A stretch of DNA of 64,000 nucleotides from Paenibacillus sp. OK003 (GCF_900109515.1 NZ_FOBD01000006.1:248001-312000), one strand, 5' to 3'. Counted from the first letter of the stretch, positions 8,549-17,332 are shown. The notes: generated from the sequence alone by a model not told the origin. Translations and numbers: made by a program.

Positions 8549-8928
8549 ATCGTATGTGTAAGCTGGTCCTACGTCTTACGAACCTCAGACGCTCTATTTC
8601 GTGGATATGAACCTTTTCTATTCTCTAATGAACTCAGAAGGTCCTATGGAGAACATTTGGAGCGAAATTGCGCTTTTTTAAGGGTGTTTTTGTAAAATAA
8701 GTTTCCTGAGATTCGTTATAATTTTAAAATCGCTTATATTTCAAAAATAGGTTGATCTGAGTTCATTAAAACCGTATGGAGTGCATGGACATGCTTCGAT
8801 ACGCTCTGGAAGTGCATGCAGATGCTTGGAGGGGAGTCGGTCACACTATGGCCTTCCCCCGTCCGCAGGGCTGTGTTATGATAGGACAAAAGTGCTCACG
8901 AATTGCTTGAATTAAAGGAGTGTACACC
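8549..8928. other. Non-coding gap before aroK, with possible dispersed-repeat sequence
   Basis: No supported gene lies in these 380 bp. The part at about 8575-8700 is unlike coding sequence and recalls intergenic repeat families I associate with Paenibacillus genomes, but no second copy is visible in this window. Two imperfect direct repeats sit at 8781-8827. A TATGAT near 8877 could be the -10 of aroK. Confidence 0.35.
8781..8827. repeat. Pair of imperfect 16-bp direct repeats
   Basis: GTGCATGGACATGCTT (8781-8796) and GTGCATGCAGATGCTT (8812-8827) differ at three positions and are 31 bp apart, about three helical turns. Each contains GCATG-type symmetry. They lie 100 bp upstream of the shikimate kinase start. 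Confidence 0.5.
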
Positions 8929-9438
8929 TTGAGCAAGTCTAACAATATTATTCTAATCGGCATGATGGGAACTGGCAAATCAACCGTTGCTGAAATGCTC
9001 GCACGCGAGCTGGGTTACCGACTGATTGATGTGGACACCGCGGTGGAAAAAGAGGAAGGCTGTACGATTCCTGAGTTGTTCACAGGCAAGGGAGAGGCGT
9101 ATTTCCGAGATGCCGAGAGCCGCATGTTGTGCTCGGTGTTGGAGAAAAAGGCACAGGTGATTGCAACCGGAGGCGGTGTGGTTCTGCGCTCGGACAACTG
9201 TGATGTCATGTCGAAGAACGGCTGGGTGGTTGCTCTGACTGCCGATCCGGCAGTGATTGTAGAACGCGTCAGCGGCTGTGATAACCGTCCGCTCTTGGCA
9301 GGCAATGCGGAGGAACGCATTCAGACCATTATGCAGGAACGGAAGGACGCATATCGGTTTGCGCATTACACGGTGGATACAACTGAGTTATCCGCTTCTG
9401 AAGTGACTCGTTTAATTTTAGCGCATTACCGCGTCTAA
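8929..9438 (+). CDS. aroK: Shikimate kinase
   Basis: The enzyme phosphorylates shikimate at the 3-hydroxyl with ATP, the step before EPSP synthase; aroA lies less than 1 kb downstream. From the TTG start the protein has 169 residues, the usual size. The P-loop GMMGTGKST is near residue 11, DVDTAVEKEEG contains the shikimate-binding Asp, GGGVVLR is the conserved glycine triplet, and NRPLL is in the lid. TTG 8929 is preferred because AAAGGAG (8914-8920) is 8 bp away; a GTG at 8920 overlaps that ribosome binding site. Confidence 0.93.
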   Translation: MSKSNNIILIGMMGTGKSTVAEMLARELGYRLIDVDTAVEKEEGCTIPELFTGKGEAYFRDAESRMLCSVLEKKAQVIATGGGVVLRSDNCDVMSKNGWVVALTADPAVIVERVSGCDNRPLLAGNAEERIQTIMQERKDAYRFAHYTVDTTELSASEVTRLILAHYRV

Positions 9439-9596
9439 GCTTGTAATTATTTCATTTTTTCTTCAGTTAGTGTATGGATAGACTGGATACATGAGTGCAG
9501 GGTTGAGGCATGGAGAGGGATACATTTCGCATGTGGGGGAAGATATGTCGAAGGATATAAAAGTGGTGAATGAAGACGTGTGATCGTGGTAGATCG

Positions 9597-9624
9597 ATGT
9601 GAAAAACGGGCCGATTGGCCCGTT
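9597..9624 (-). terminator. Rho-independent terminator, minus strand
   Basis: AAACGGGCC (9604-9612) pairs with GGCCCGTTT (9617-9625). The T-run is best on the minus strand, so it serves the rhodanese gene, though it may also stop aroK transcripts. Confidence 0.7.
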
Positions 9625-9713
9625 TGACTTACTGTAAGGATCAGGATGCACATTGGTTACCGAGAACTACTGATTGCAGCTATCCTCACCTTTAACCCCG
9701 ATCCTGATGCTAT

Positions 9714-10019
9714 TTATTCTTCCTCTTGCCATTGCAGCATGCCGCCAACCATATTGGTGCAGCCATCATATCCGAGTTGCTGTAAATATTCACAGGCACG
9801 CTCGCTACGGTATCCACTGCGGCAGATCAGAACAATCTCACCGGACTTTTGAATTTCGGACAGTCTGTCCGGAATCTGTCCAAGCGGGATGTGCTTGGCT
9901 CCCTCGATCATGCCTTGGGCGACTTCATCGTCCTCACGGACGTCTATCATCTGCAGCTTCTCACCCGCCTGCAAACGGCGGCGCAGCTCAGAAGGTTCAA
10001 TTTCAGCAATTTGTGTCAT
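9714..10019 (-). CDS. Single-domain rhodanese-like sulfurtransferase
   Basis: This 101-residue protein is one complete rhodanese domain. MIDVREDDEVAQGMIEGAKHIP is split into two conserved blocks, the active-site loop CRSGYRS carries the persulfide-forming cysteine, and NMVGGMLQWQ is the typical C-terminal signature. It probably carries sulfane sulfur in the cytosol, but the acceptor is unknown. It is transcribed alone, convergent with aroK and divergent from aroA. Confidence 0.92.
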   Translation of the reverse strand: MTQIAEIEPSELRRRLQAGEKLQMIDVREDDEVAQGMIEGAKHIPLGQIPDRLSEIQKSGEIVLICRSGYRSERACEYLQQLGYDGCTNMVGGMLQWQEEE

Positions 10020-10156
10020 ATTCAGGTCCTCTTTTCTGTATGGACTTAACGCCTATAATGATACTCAAGCGATGCATGGAATGTCAATTTGGCAGTACAG
10101 CATGACCGTTGTATCCTGAATCAAATACGTAACAGGATCATCTAAACGAAGCACAT

Positions 10157-10162
10157 TATAAT
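10157..10162 (+). promoter_or_regulatory. Probable -10 box of aroA
   Basis: A consensus TATAAT lies 22 bp before the aroA start, with no convincing -35. An ATCCTG/CAGGAT inverted repeat just upstream could be regulatory. Confidence 0.35.
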
Positions 10163-10183
10163 CAATGAAGGAGAATTTCATCC

Positions 10184-11479
10184 ATGGACGTTATCGTTAA
10201 ACCAACCCCATCTCTGAACGGGGAAATTGGAGCTTTGTCTTCCAAAAACTACACCACACGCTACTTGCTAGCTGCTGCGCTGGCAGAAGGCACAAGTACG
10301 ATCCATTACCCGGCTCACAGTGAAGATAGTGATGCTATGCGCAGATGTATTCGTGATCTTGGAGCGGTGCTTGAAGAAGATGATAGCAAAATCGTTATCA
10401 AAGGCTTCGGCAGCCATCCACGTGATGTGCGTGAATTGAATGTAGGCAATGCGGGTGCAGTGCTGCGTTTCCTGATGGGAGTAACGGCACTTTGTCCTGA
10501 GGTGACGTTTGTAAATACGTACCCGGATTCTCTTGGCAAACGCCCACATGATGACCTGATCGATGCGCTTGGTCAGCTCGGTGTTGAGGTACAGCACGAA
10601 CAAGGGCGCTTGCCAATTACGATCAAAGGCGGTCAGGCTAAGGGTGGACATATTCGTGTATCCGGTTCGGTCAGCTCCCAATATTTGAGCGCGTTGCTGT
10701 TTGTAACGCCTCTTCTGGCCGAAGACAGCACGATTGAAGTATTAAACGACCTGAAATCCAAAGTGGTTATTGGTCAGACGCTGGAAGTATTGGAACAGGC
10801 GGGCATCGTCATTCATGCAAGTGATGATTACATGTCCTTCCGTGTACCTGGCGGTCAAGCCTATAAACCACAAACATATACCGTTCAAGGAGACTATCCG
10901 GGTTCAGCGGCAGTCCTCGCGGCAGCGGCTGTCACTCAATCGGATGTTAAAATTTTGCGATTGATGGAACAGAGCAAACAGGGTGAACGGGCCATTGTTG
11001 ACGTTCTGCGCATGATGGAAGTGCCGTTGACGCATGAGAACGATGTGGTACACGTTCAAGGTAACGGTACATTGAAGGCGGTGGAATTCGACGGAGATGC
11101 CGCGACAGACGCGGTTTTGGCGATGGTAGCGGCGGCTGTGTTTGCGGAAGGCACCTCACGGTTCTATAATGTAGAGAACTTACGTTACAAGGAATGTGAC
11201 CGAATTACGGATTATTTGAACGAACTGCGGAAGGCAGGAGCCAACGTAGAAGAACGTCAGGCCGAGATTATCGTACATGGTCGTCCGGAAGGGGTCGAAG
11301 GTGGCGTTGAGATTAACGCTCACTACGATCATCGCGTAATTATGGCACTGACCGTTGTCGGTCTGCGTTCCAAAGAACCGCTTCGCATTCGGGATGCACA
11401 CCATGTAGCCAAGTCTTATCCGCAATATTTTGATCATTTGCAGGCGCTTGGCGCCTCGGTTCAATGGGTAAAAGAGTAA
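10184..11479 (+). CDS. aroA: 3-phosphoshikimate 1-carboxyvinyltransferase (EPSP synthase), divergent type
   Basis: The enzyme joins PEP to shikimate 3-phosphate in the shikimate pathway. The protein has 431 residues, and the fold-defining blocks are recognisable: SSQYLSALL, RYKECDRI, YDHRVIMA and AKSYPQYF. Compared with E. coli AroA, the first motif GSKSVSNR reads SSKNYTTR, so Lys21 and Arg26 are kept but the adjacent Ser is Asn22. NAGTAMRPL reads NAGAVLRFL, so Thr97 and Pro101 equivalents are Ala92 and Phe96. Gln, Asp and Lys of the other catalytic blocks are retained, so I expect an active enzyme with an altered pocket. It follows aroK after the opposing rhodanese gene. Confidence 0.88.
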   Translation: MDVIVKPTPSLNGEIGALSSKNYTTRYLLAAALAEGTSTIHYPAHSEDSDAMRRCIRDLGAVLEEDDSKIVIKGFGSHPRDVRELNVGNAGAVLRFLMGVTALCPEVTFVNTYPDSLGKRPHDDLIDALGQLGVEVQHEQGRLPITIKGGQAKGGHIRVSGSVSSQYLSALLFVTPLLAEDSTIEVLNDLKSKVVIGQTLEVLEQAGIVIHASDDYMSFRVPGGQAYKPQTYTVQGDYPGSAAVLAAAAVTQSDVKILRLMEQSKQGERAIVDVLRMMEVPLTHENDVVHVQGNGTLKAVEFDGDAATDAVLAMVAAAVFAEGTSRFYNVENLRYKECDRITDYLNELRKAGANVEERQAEIIVHGRPEGVEGGVEINAHYDHRVIMALTVVGLRSKEPLRIRDAHHVAKSYPQYFDHLQALGASVQWVKE

Positions 11480-11538
11480 ATAACTGAAAACCTGTCTTTT
11501 GAACACGCACTTTAAGCAGAAAAGGATGGTGCTTGAAC

Positions 11539-11973
11539 ATGGAATTTAACAATCCTACTCGTGAAGAAATTGGACAACTTTTGCGCAAGGCAGGCAACAT
11601 CGCAGTCGTCGGCTTATCGGACAAATCAGATCGCACTTCCTATATGGTAGCGGAAGCCATGCAAAGCAGAGGTTATCGCATCATTCCGGTAAATCCACAG
11701 GTACAAGGTGAGATTCTTGGTGAGACGGTATATGCGACCCTCGCGGATATCCCTGAGCCGGTAGATATTGTGAACGTATTCCGCCGCGATGAATATTGCG
11801 CGGATGTCGCTCGTGAAGCTGCCGCGATCAAAGCGAATGTATTGTGGCTTCAGCTTGGTATCCACAGCGATGAAGCCGTTCAGATTGCTGCTGAGAACGG
11901 CATGACAGCGGTAACGAATCGTTGTATCAAGGTAGAGGATTCCATCGTTCTGCGCGGTGCTGGACGCGGTTAA
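11539..11973 (+). CDS. CoA-binding domain protein (YneT/YccU family)
   Basis: This 144-residue Rossmann-like protein has AVVGLSDKSDRTSYMVAEAM, then GYRIIPVNP and a C-terminal NRCIKVED. This matches the small stand-alone CoA-binding proteins such as Bacillus YneT. Members resemble the N-terminal domain of succinyl-CoA synthetase alpha, and their cellular role is not settled. ATG 11539 is chosen over TTG 11533 because MEFNNPTREEI fits family N-termini. It lies 60 bp after aroA and ends in a strong terminator. Confidence 0.85.
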   Translation: MEFNNPTREEIGQLLRKAGNIAVVGLSDKSDRTSYMVAEAMQSRGYRIIPVNPQVQGEILGETVYATLADIPEPVDIVNVFRRDEYCADVAREAAAIKANVLWLQLGIHSDEAVQIAAENGMTAVTNRCIKVEDSIVLRGAGRG

Positions 11974-11980
11974 ATCTTGA

Positions 11981-12025
11981 ACAGAAAAAATCCCGTTAAC
12001 CTCGAGTTGACGGGATTTTTTCTGT
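11981..12025. terminator. Long bidirectional terminator
   Basis: ACAGAAAAAATCCCGT pairs with ACGGGATTTTTTCTGT, with a short AT-rich and CTCGAG loop. A T-run is available in both directions. Confidence 0.9.
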
Positions 12026-12096
12026 TGTATCAATGGAATATAAAATATACTTTGCAGCTTAAAAGACCGCATGAAGTTAAATCCAAGTCGTATTCC

Positions 12097-12140
12097 GCTC
12101 CATTTAATCATTGGGGGAGCAAGTAAATACGCTCCTTTTT
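12097..12140 (+). promoter_or_regulatory. Attenuator-like alternate pairing upstream of the PTS genes
   Basis: GGAGC at 12116-12120 can pair with GCTCC upstream (12097-12101) or with GCTCC downstream (12131-12135), the latter followed by TTTTT. This is the geometry of a terminator/antiterminator switch, but the stems are only 5 bp and the main nagE promoter lies further downstream. Low certainty. Confidence 0.3.
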
Positions 12141-12192
12141 GTCATGCCTGGCGGAAGAGAAATACAAATTGCCAACAGGTTACTGTTTTGCT

Positions 12193-12221
12193 TTGACAAA
12201 ACGTTGCGTAAAGCTTACCAT
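12193..12221 (+). promoter_or_regulatory. SigA-type promoter of nagE-ptsI
   Basis: TTGACA (12193-12198), a 17-bp spacer and TACCAT (12216-12221) lie just before the ribosome binding site of the PTS permease gene. Confidence 0.65.
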
Positions 12222-12245
12222 CTAGGATAGAAAGGAGAGGTCGCC

Positions 12246-14126
12246 ATGAATTGGCTCGGATCCTTGCAGCAGCTCGGACGAGCGGTAATGCTGCCTACAA
12301 TGGTCCTGCCCGCCGCCGCAATTTTGCTGAGTGTTGGCAGTTTGCCCTGGGACGCCTGGGGATTGAAAGTTGTTGGTGAAGTGTCTACCGTGGCCGGACA
12401 CGGCATTTTTTATTTTTTGCCGTATTTGTTCGCTGTCGGTGTAGCGCTGGGACTCTCCAACCAGGCCGGACAAGCGGGACTCGCTGCTCTGGCTGGTATT
12501 GTGATATATGATCAGGTGACTCGCAATTTCGGGGATGGCACCGTTCAACCTGCTTCCTTAATCGGAATTATTCTCGGCGCACTTGCCGGGGTGACGCATA
12601 ATCGGTTCAAAAGTATTAAACTGCCTGAAATCTTACAGTTCTTTGGAGGTTCCAGGTTTGTTTTGCTCATCGTTGGGCTGTGCTCGGCACTGTTCTCCTT
12701 CTTTATGTTATGGATCGCACCCATTTTGCAACATGCATTGAACGCTATCGCCACCTGGGAATACAGTCTCGGCGGTTTTGGGCTGTTTATATATGGGGTC
12801 CTGTACAGGGTACTGGTGGCCTTTGGACTGCATCATCTGCTTAACAATGTGTTCTGGTTCCAACTGGGGACGTATGAAACAGCAGACGGCAATATTGTGC
12901 AAGGGGATTTGCCGCGATTTTTTGCGGGTGATCCGACAGCAGGGTATTTTATGGCCGGGTTATTCCCGATCATGATGTTTGCGATTCCAGCGATTGCCTT
13001 TGCAATTATTCAGGAGGCAAGGGAAGACCTGAAGCCGAAAATCAAAAAAACATTTCTCACTTCCGCACTCGTTTGTTTTCTGACAGGGGTATCGGAACAG
13101 ATTGAGTTTGCCTTTTTGTTTGCAGCACCTTATCTGTTCATCGTACATGCAGTTATGTCGGGACTTGCGATGTGGATCAGTTACTGGCTTGATATACGTC
13201 ATGGTTTCTCCTATTCGGCTGGCATTATTGACTACATACTCAATTTCCATCTATCGGAGAATGCTTGGAAGCTCATACCGATTGGCATACTATACGGGTT
13301 GGTCTATTATTTCCTGTTTAGGTGGGCGATTCGCACGTTCAAGATTCCAACTCCAGGACGCGAAGAGGGGTCCATGCTGGAAGATTGGGTAGGTAACATT
13401 CCTTATCAAGCTCCTCTCATTTTGGAAGCATTGGGTGGGAAAGAAAACATTGTCCAGGTAGAGGCCTGTATTACACGACTTCGACTCACCGTGCATAATG
13501 ATCGGTTAATCGATACAGCTGCAATGAAGAGTATGGGGTCTGCAGGGCTCATCAAGCTGGGTGGCGGTAACGTACAAGTGGTATTTGGCACCTATTCGGA
13601 ATTAATCCGGGAAGAGATTGCGAAGCTGCTCGAACGGGATCTGCAACAAGTTCTGTTCTGTGCGCCTGTGCAGGGTAAAATGCTGCCGATTGAAGAGGTG
13701 CCGGATCAGATATTTGCAGCTAAGCTTGTGGGCGATGGCGTAGCCTTTGTTCCCGAAAAAGGAGAGCTGGTCTCCCCCGTGTATGGAACGATTATGCACA
13801 TGTATCCGACGATGCATGCCTTGGGCATATCAACTCGGGAAGGACTTGAGGTCCTGCTGCATATCGGTATTGACACATCCCAATTGAAAGGCCACTTTGA
13901 AGCCTTTGTTCAGGAAGGGGATACGGTGGAGCCGGGGCAGTTGTTAATCAAGTTTGACCTGGCTGTATTGCGAGCCGAGGCGGCATCGCTGACGACACCG
14001 ATGGTGATCACGAATCCCGATCGTGTCAAATCATGGAGCTTTGCTCCATTTAAGCAAGTTAAGAAAGGTCAGGCATCCGTTATGTCCGTGGTGCTCTATG
14101 ACAGGAACGTTGGAGGGGTAGAATGA
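12246..14126 (+). CDS. nagE: PTS permease EIICBA, N-acetylglucosamine type
   Basis: This 626-residue membrane protein imports and phosphorylates a sugar using phosphate from ptsI and HPr. The domain order is EIIC (residues 1-370, about ten membrane segments), EIIB (about 385-460, phospho-Cys408 in EACITRLRL) and EIIA (about 470-620, His539 in LLHIGID and His524 in MHALG). The EIIC stretch GLHHLLNNVFWFQLG and DLPRFFAGDPTAG followed by FPIMMF resembles NagE/NagP rather than glucose permeases, so GlcNAc is the likely substrate. GAGAGG precedes ATG 12246. It overlaps ptsI by 4 bp, implying translational coupling. Confidence 0.88.
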   Translation: MNWLGSLQQLGRAVMLPTMVLPAAAILLSVGSLPWDAWGLKVVGEVSTVAGHGIFYFLPYLFAVGVALGLSNQAGQAGLAALAGIVIYDQVTRNFGDGTVQPASLIGIILGALAGVTHNRFKSIKLPEILQFFGGSRFVLLIVGLCSALFSFFMLWIAPILQHALNAIATWEYSLGGFGLFIYGVLYRVLVAFGLHHLLNNVFWFQLGTYETADGNIVQGDLPRFFAGDPTAGYFMAGLFPIMMFAIPAIAFAIIQEAREDLKPKIKKTFLTSALVCFLTGVSEQIEFAFLFAAPYLFIVHAVMSGLAMWISYWLDIRHGFSYSAGIIDYILNFHLSENAWKLIPIGILYGLVYYFLFRWAIRTFKIPTPGREEGSMLEDWVGNIPYQAPLILEALGGKENIVQVEACITRLRLTVHNDRLIDTAAMKSMGSAGLIKLGGGNVQVVFGTYSELIREEIAKLLERDLQQVLFCAPVQGKMLPIEEVPDQIFAAKLVGDGVAFVPEKGELVSPVYGTIMHMYPTMHALGISTREGLEVLLHIGIDTSQLKGHFEAFVQEGDTVEPGQLLIKFDLAVLRAEAASLTTPMVITNPDRVKSWSFAPFKQVKKGQASVMSVVLYDRNVGGVE

Positions 14127-15883
14127 AGATACAAGGCATCAACGGCGCTGCAGGCATAGCCATCGGCAAAGCATTTGTCCTGCCCAGTTGGGAATGGGAT
14201 CTGCCGGATCAGAAGATGGATTCGGTGGATCTCGCCCAAGAGTTCGAACGGCTGTACGAGGGCATACGGACATCGAAGGATGAGATTGAATATATCAAGA
14301 ACGAGTTCAAGGAAGTTGTCGGTCCTGAAGAGTCCAGCATCTTTGATGCGCATCTGGCCATTCTGGAAGATCCGGTATTCATGAACGAAATTCGCGGCAT
14401 TATTGAACGGCAGTACAAAGCAGCAGAAGTAGCCGTCAAAGAGGCCATTGATCATTTTGTCACCATGTTTGATCTGCTCGAAGACGAGTATATGAAGGAG
14501 CGAGCCATCGACATCAAGGACGTGGGGAATCGTCTGTTAAAACATCTGCTGGGCGCACCGGAAATTACGCTTCCATCGGATACCCAGCCTTATATACTCG
14601 TGGCCAAAGAGCTGTCTCCCTCTCAATTGGCGCATTTGAATCCAAGCCACGTGCTGGGCATTGTGACACTTATCGGAGGCAAGACATCCCATTCGGCAAT
14701 TATGGCTCGTGCCCTTGGCATTCCTCTCGTTTCCGGTCTGGAAGCGAGTCTTGGCATGCCGGTAGAGACCGGAGATATGTTGGTAGTCGATGGAGATAAT
14801 GGCCTCGTATTTACGGAGCCGGATCGCAAGACGATTGAACGTTACACGATGATTCGCAGCAAACAATTGAAGAAAAAAGAACAGTTGCAGGTACTTGCAA
14901 CAGTGGATGCCGTAACCAAAGACGGCTCCGTTCTGCATCTGGCTTCTAACATCAGTTCCGTCAAAGAACTGGATCTGGCATTGAAACATGGGGCGAAGGG
15001 CGTTGGGCTGTTCCGGACAGAGTTCCTATACATGGACCGTGCTACGTTCCCAGGTGAGCAGGAACAGTATGAGGTCTATCGTCTTGTCGCTGAGAAAACT
15101 GCAGGTCAGTCTGTCGTTATTCGTACGCTTGATATTGGTGGTGACAAGCAGCTAGACTACTTTGAATTGCCAGAAGAAGATAATCCATTTCTCGGATATC
15201 GTGCGATTCGGATCAGTCTGGACCGTAAAGATCTGTTCAAAACACAGCTCACAGCCATTCTGCGGGCCAGTGCTGCGGGCAATGTCAAAATTATGTACCC
15301 GATGATCTCTTCGGTAGAAGAACTTCAGGAGGCCAATGAAATCCTGCGTGAAGCGATGTCTGATCTGGACGAGCGCGAATTGCCTTACGATCCGCATATT
15401 CAGGTGGGCATCATGATTGAGGTTCCGGCAGCGGTGATGATAGCCGATCTGCTTGCCGAGGAAGCTGATTTCTTCAGTATCGGTACGAATGATCTCGTGC
15501 AATATGTACTGGCTGTGGACCGAATGAATGAGCAGATTGCACACATGTATCATCCGTATCACCCGGCTGTACTGCGCATGCTTCGCGCAACAGTAGAGGC
15601 GGCTCATACGGCAGGTATTGATGTCAGTGTATGCGGAGAGATGGCAGGAGACGAGCGCTCGATTCCCCTATGGCTGGAGCTGGGGATCAGCAATCTGAGC
15701 ATGTCTCCACAATCCCTGCTGCGTGTGAAGCACAGGGTATTGAATACGACAGCTGCTGCTGCCAAAGAGGCAGCCCATGATTGCTTCACTTTGCGGACCA
15801 GTGCAGACATCGAACAACGTTTGCAGGTTTTCAATGATTCGATGGGCAGTCCGGATGAACAGAGTGGATCGAATGCATCTTGA
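14123..15883 (+). CDS. ptsI: PTS Enzyme I (phosphoenolpyruvate-protein phosphotransferase)
   Basis: Enzyme I takes phosphate from PEP and passes it to HPr. The protein has 586 residues. The swivelling domain carries the active histidine in GGKTSHSAIMAR (His190). The PEP-binding barrel shows GVGLFRTEFLYM, GYRAIRI and VCGEMAGD with the catalytic cysteine. A C-terminal tail of about 15 polar residues is not typical. The start overlaps the nagE stop (ATGA). No ptsH lies in this operon, unlike Bacillus ptsGHI, so HPr must come from elsewhere. A strong terminator follows. Confidence 0.96.
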   Translation: MKIQGINGAAGIAIGKAFVLPSWEWDLPDQKMDSVDLAQEFERLYEGIRTSKDEIEYIKNEFKEVVGPEESSIFDAHLAILEDPVFMNEIRGIIERQYKAAEVAVKEAIDHFVTMFDLLEDEYMKERAIDIKDVGNRLLKHLLGAPEITLPSDTQPYILVAKELSPSQLAHLNPSHVLGIVTLIGGKTSHSAIMARALGIPLVSGLEASLGMPVETGDMLVVDGDNGLVFTEPDRKTIERYTMIRSKQLKKKEQLQVLATVDAVTKDGSVLHLASNISSVKELDLALKHGAKGVGLFRTEFLYMDRATFPGEQEQYEVYRLVAEKTAGQSVVIRTLDIGGDKQLDYFELPEEDNPFLGYRAIRISLDRKDLFKTQLTAILRASAAGNVKIMYPMISSVEELQEANEILREAMSDLDERELPYDPHIQVGIMIEVPAAVMIADLLAEEADFFSIGTNDLVQYVLAVDRMNEQIAHMYHPYHPAVLRMLRATVEAAHTAGIDVSVCGEMAGDERSIPLWLELGISNLSMSPQSLLRVKHRVLNTTAAAAKEAAHDCFTLRTSADIEQRLQVFNDSMGSPDEQSGSNAS

Positions 15884-15962
15884 AAGGGATTATTTCAAAA
15901 TAATACCTTTAAGTGAAAATATTAACTTTTGTACAATTTTGGAAAAAAGTCTTATTTCAACG

Positions 15963-15999
15963 ACAAAGCCCCACGCCATTTGGCGCGGGGCTTTGTTTT
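15963..15999. terminator. Bidirectional terminator between ptsI and the DJ-1 gene
   Basis: ACAAAGCCCC (15963-15972) pairs with GGGGCTTTGT (15987-15996), with an inner CGCC/GGCG hairpin and T-rich flanks on both strands. Confidence 0.9.
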
Positions 16000-16522
16000 A
16001 TTTTTCAGCAAGTGCATCGCAAAATGCTTTGCCATACGGCGGAAGGTCAGGTGGACGACGAGCTGAAATGATGTGTCCATCCACAACAACGGCTTCATCT
16101 TTCCAGATGGCTCCGGCGTTTTCCATGTCATCCCGGATACCCGGTGTAGATGTGACTGTAACCCCGTCGAGTATTTTAGCGGATATCAGTACCCAGCCTG
16201 CGTGACAGATCTGTCCAATTGGCTTACGATTCGCATGCATTTCCTTTACCAGTTCAAGTACTTTAGGGTAGCGACGAAGCTTGTCCGGTGCCCAGCCCCC
16301 GGGTACAAGAATACCATCATATTGTGAACTATCGAGTTCATCAAAACTGTATTCCGCCTCAGCGGGAACACCATATTTACCAATATAGGTTTTGCCTTTT
16401 TTCTCTCCGGCGAGATGCACCTCAGCGCCCTCTTCACGGACACGATGCACCGGATACCACAGTTCCAGATCTTCGAATTCTTCATCGACCAGGGCGATGA
16501 CTTTTTTGCCTGTTAATCTCAT
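15998..16522 (-). CDS. DJ-1/PfpI family protein
   Basis: This 174-residue protein has the class I glutamine amidotransferase-like fold of PfpI/YraA. VIALVDEEFEDLELWYPV contains the conserved Glu, GQICHAGW holds the nucleophilic cysteine on the elbow, and TSTPGIRDDMENAGA follows. Characterised members act as glyoxalase III-type or protein-repair hydrolases under carbonyl stress; the exact activity here is inferred. AAGGAG is 8 bp before ATG 16522; an ATG at 16525 would add one methionine. It is a single gene facing ptsI. Confidence 0.9.
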   Translation of the reverse strand: MRLTGKKVIALVDEEFEDLELWYPVHRVREEGAEVHLAGEKKGKTYIGKYGVPAEAEYSFDELDSSQYDGILVPGGWAPDKLRRYPKVLELVKEMHANRKPIGQICHAGWVLISAKILDGVTVTSTPGIRDDMENAGAIWKDEAVVVDGHIISARRPPDLPPYGKAFCDALAEK

Positions 16523-16766
16523 CATCAGCTCTCCTTTTGCGGTAATTAGCACATAGCGTCTTTATTGTAACAGATTATCATGGTGACTTCATCGTCATGC
16601 AATCTAGCGATCAGGGAAGCGATTACAACTCAACGAATGCCTACATTCGACAACCTTCTTCTGGAGACGGTGGTAATTTGTGCAACCTCTGGTTTGTAGC
16701 AGGATTTAAGCGGAAATAGGTCGAATGGTATCTGTATAAGAGTATAGAACGAATGAGGTGATGACT

Positions 16767-17210
16767 GTGCGTAAGACGTGCAGATGCGGACATGTAATGG
16801 AACTGGAATTAAGAACGGTGGTATATGCCAAAAAGGTGGAGATTCGTAACGTACCTGTATTTGCTTGTACAGATTGTGTTTCCTATGAAGTGCTTCAGCC
16901 GGTCAAGCCGGATTTGAAAGAGTGCATCAGTACACTCGGTGAACAGCCAGCAAAACAGGATGTATCGTTTGGAGAACGAAATGAACTTGCGGACCTTTTT
17001 CATGAACAGCTGCTGGCCTGGCCGGACGCTACAGATCGTGAGATGGAGCATCGAATGCAGCGTGCTGTGGAGGAGAGAATTAACCTGCTGCTGGACATTA
17101 TGGGTTACGCCCAGAAGTCTAATGATGAAGATTGGATCGAGACAACACAGCGCAGATTAGGTCAATTATCCGGCTTTGTCTGGCAGGCGCACTTCTCGAA
17201 TGCTGTCTAA
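16767..17210 (+). CDS. YgiT-type zinc-finger protein
   Basis: This 147-residue protein begins MRKTCRCGHVMELELRT and has a second pair ACTDCVSYEV, so CxCG plus CxxC can form one zinc site of the YgiT/MqsA N-terminal type. The remaining two thirds are helical and acidic with no helix-turn-helix that I can see, so it is not a full MqsA antitoxin. There is no adjacent toxin gene. GTG 16767 is chosen because AATGAGG ends 8 bp before it; ATG 16761 would be too close. Function is unknown. Confidence 0.7.
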   Translation: MRKTCRCGHVMELELRTVVYAKKVEIRNVPVFACTDCVSYEVLQPVKPDLKECISTLGEQPAKQDVSFGERNELADLFHEQLLAWPDATDREMEHRMQRAVEERINLLLDIMGYAQKSNDEDWIETTQRRLGQLSGFVWQAHFSNAV

Positions 17211-17332
17211 TTTTGACGTGCAAAATGCTTGTTTTCATGAAAATTGGCTTTTTCGCCCGCTTTTTGTTAAGATATCGTAGAGTGAAAACGCTCAACATAG
17301 CGGTAATCCTGGTAAAGGGGGATGTATATCAA

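Noticed and set aside
17282..17295. CRE-like TGAAAACGCTCAAC upstream of ytxJ
   Set aside because: It fails the consensus at three of the last four positions, unlike the perfect site before acsA.
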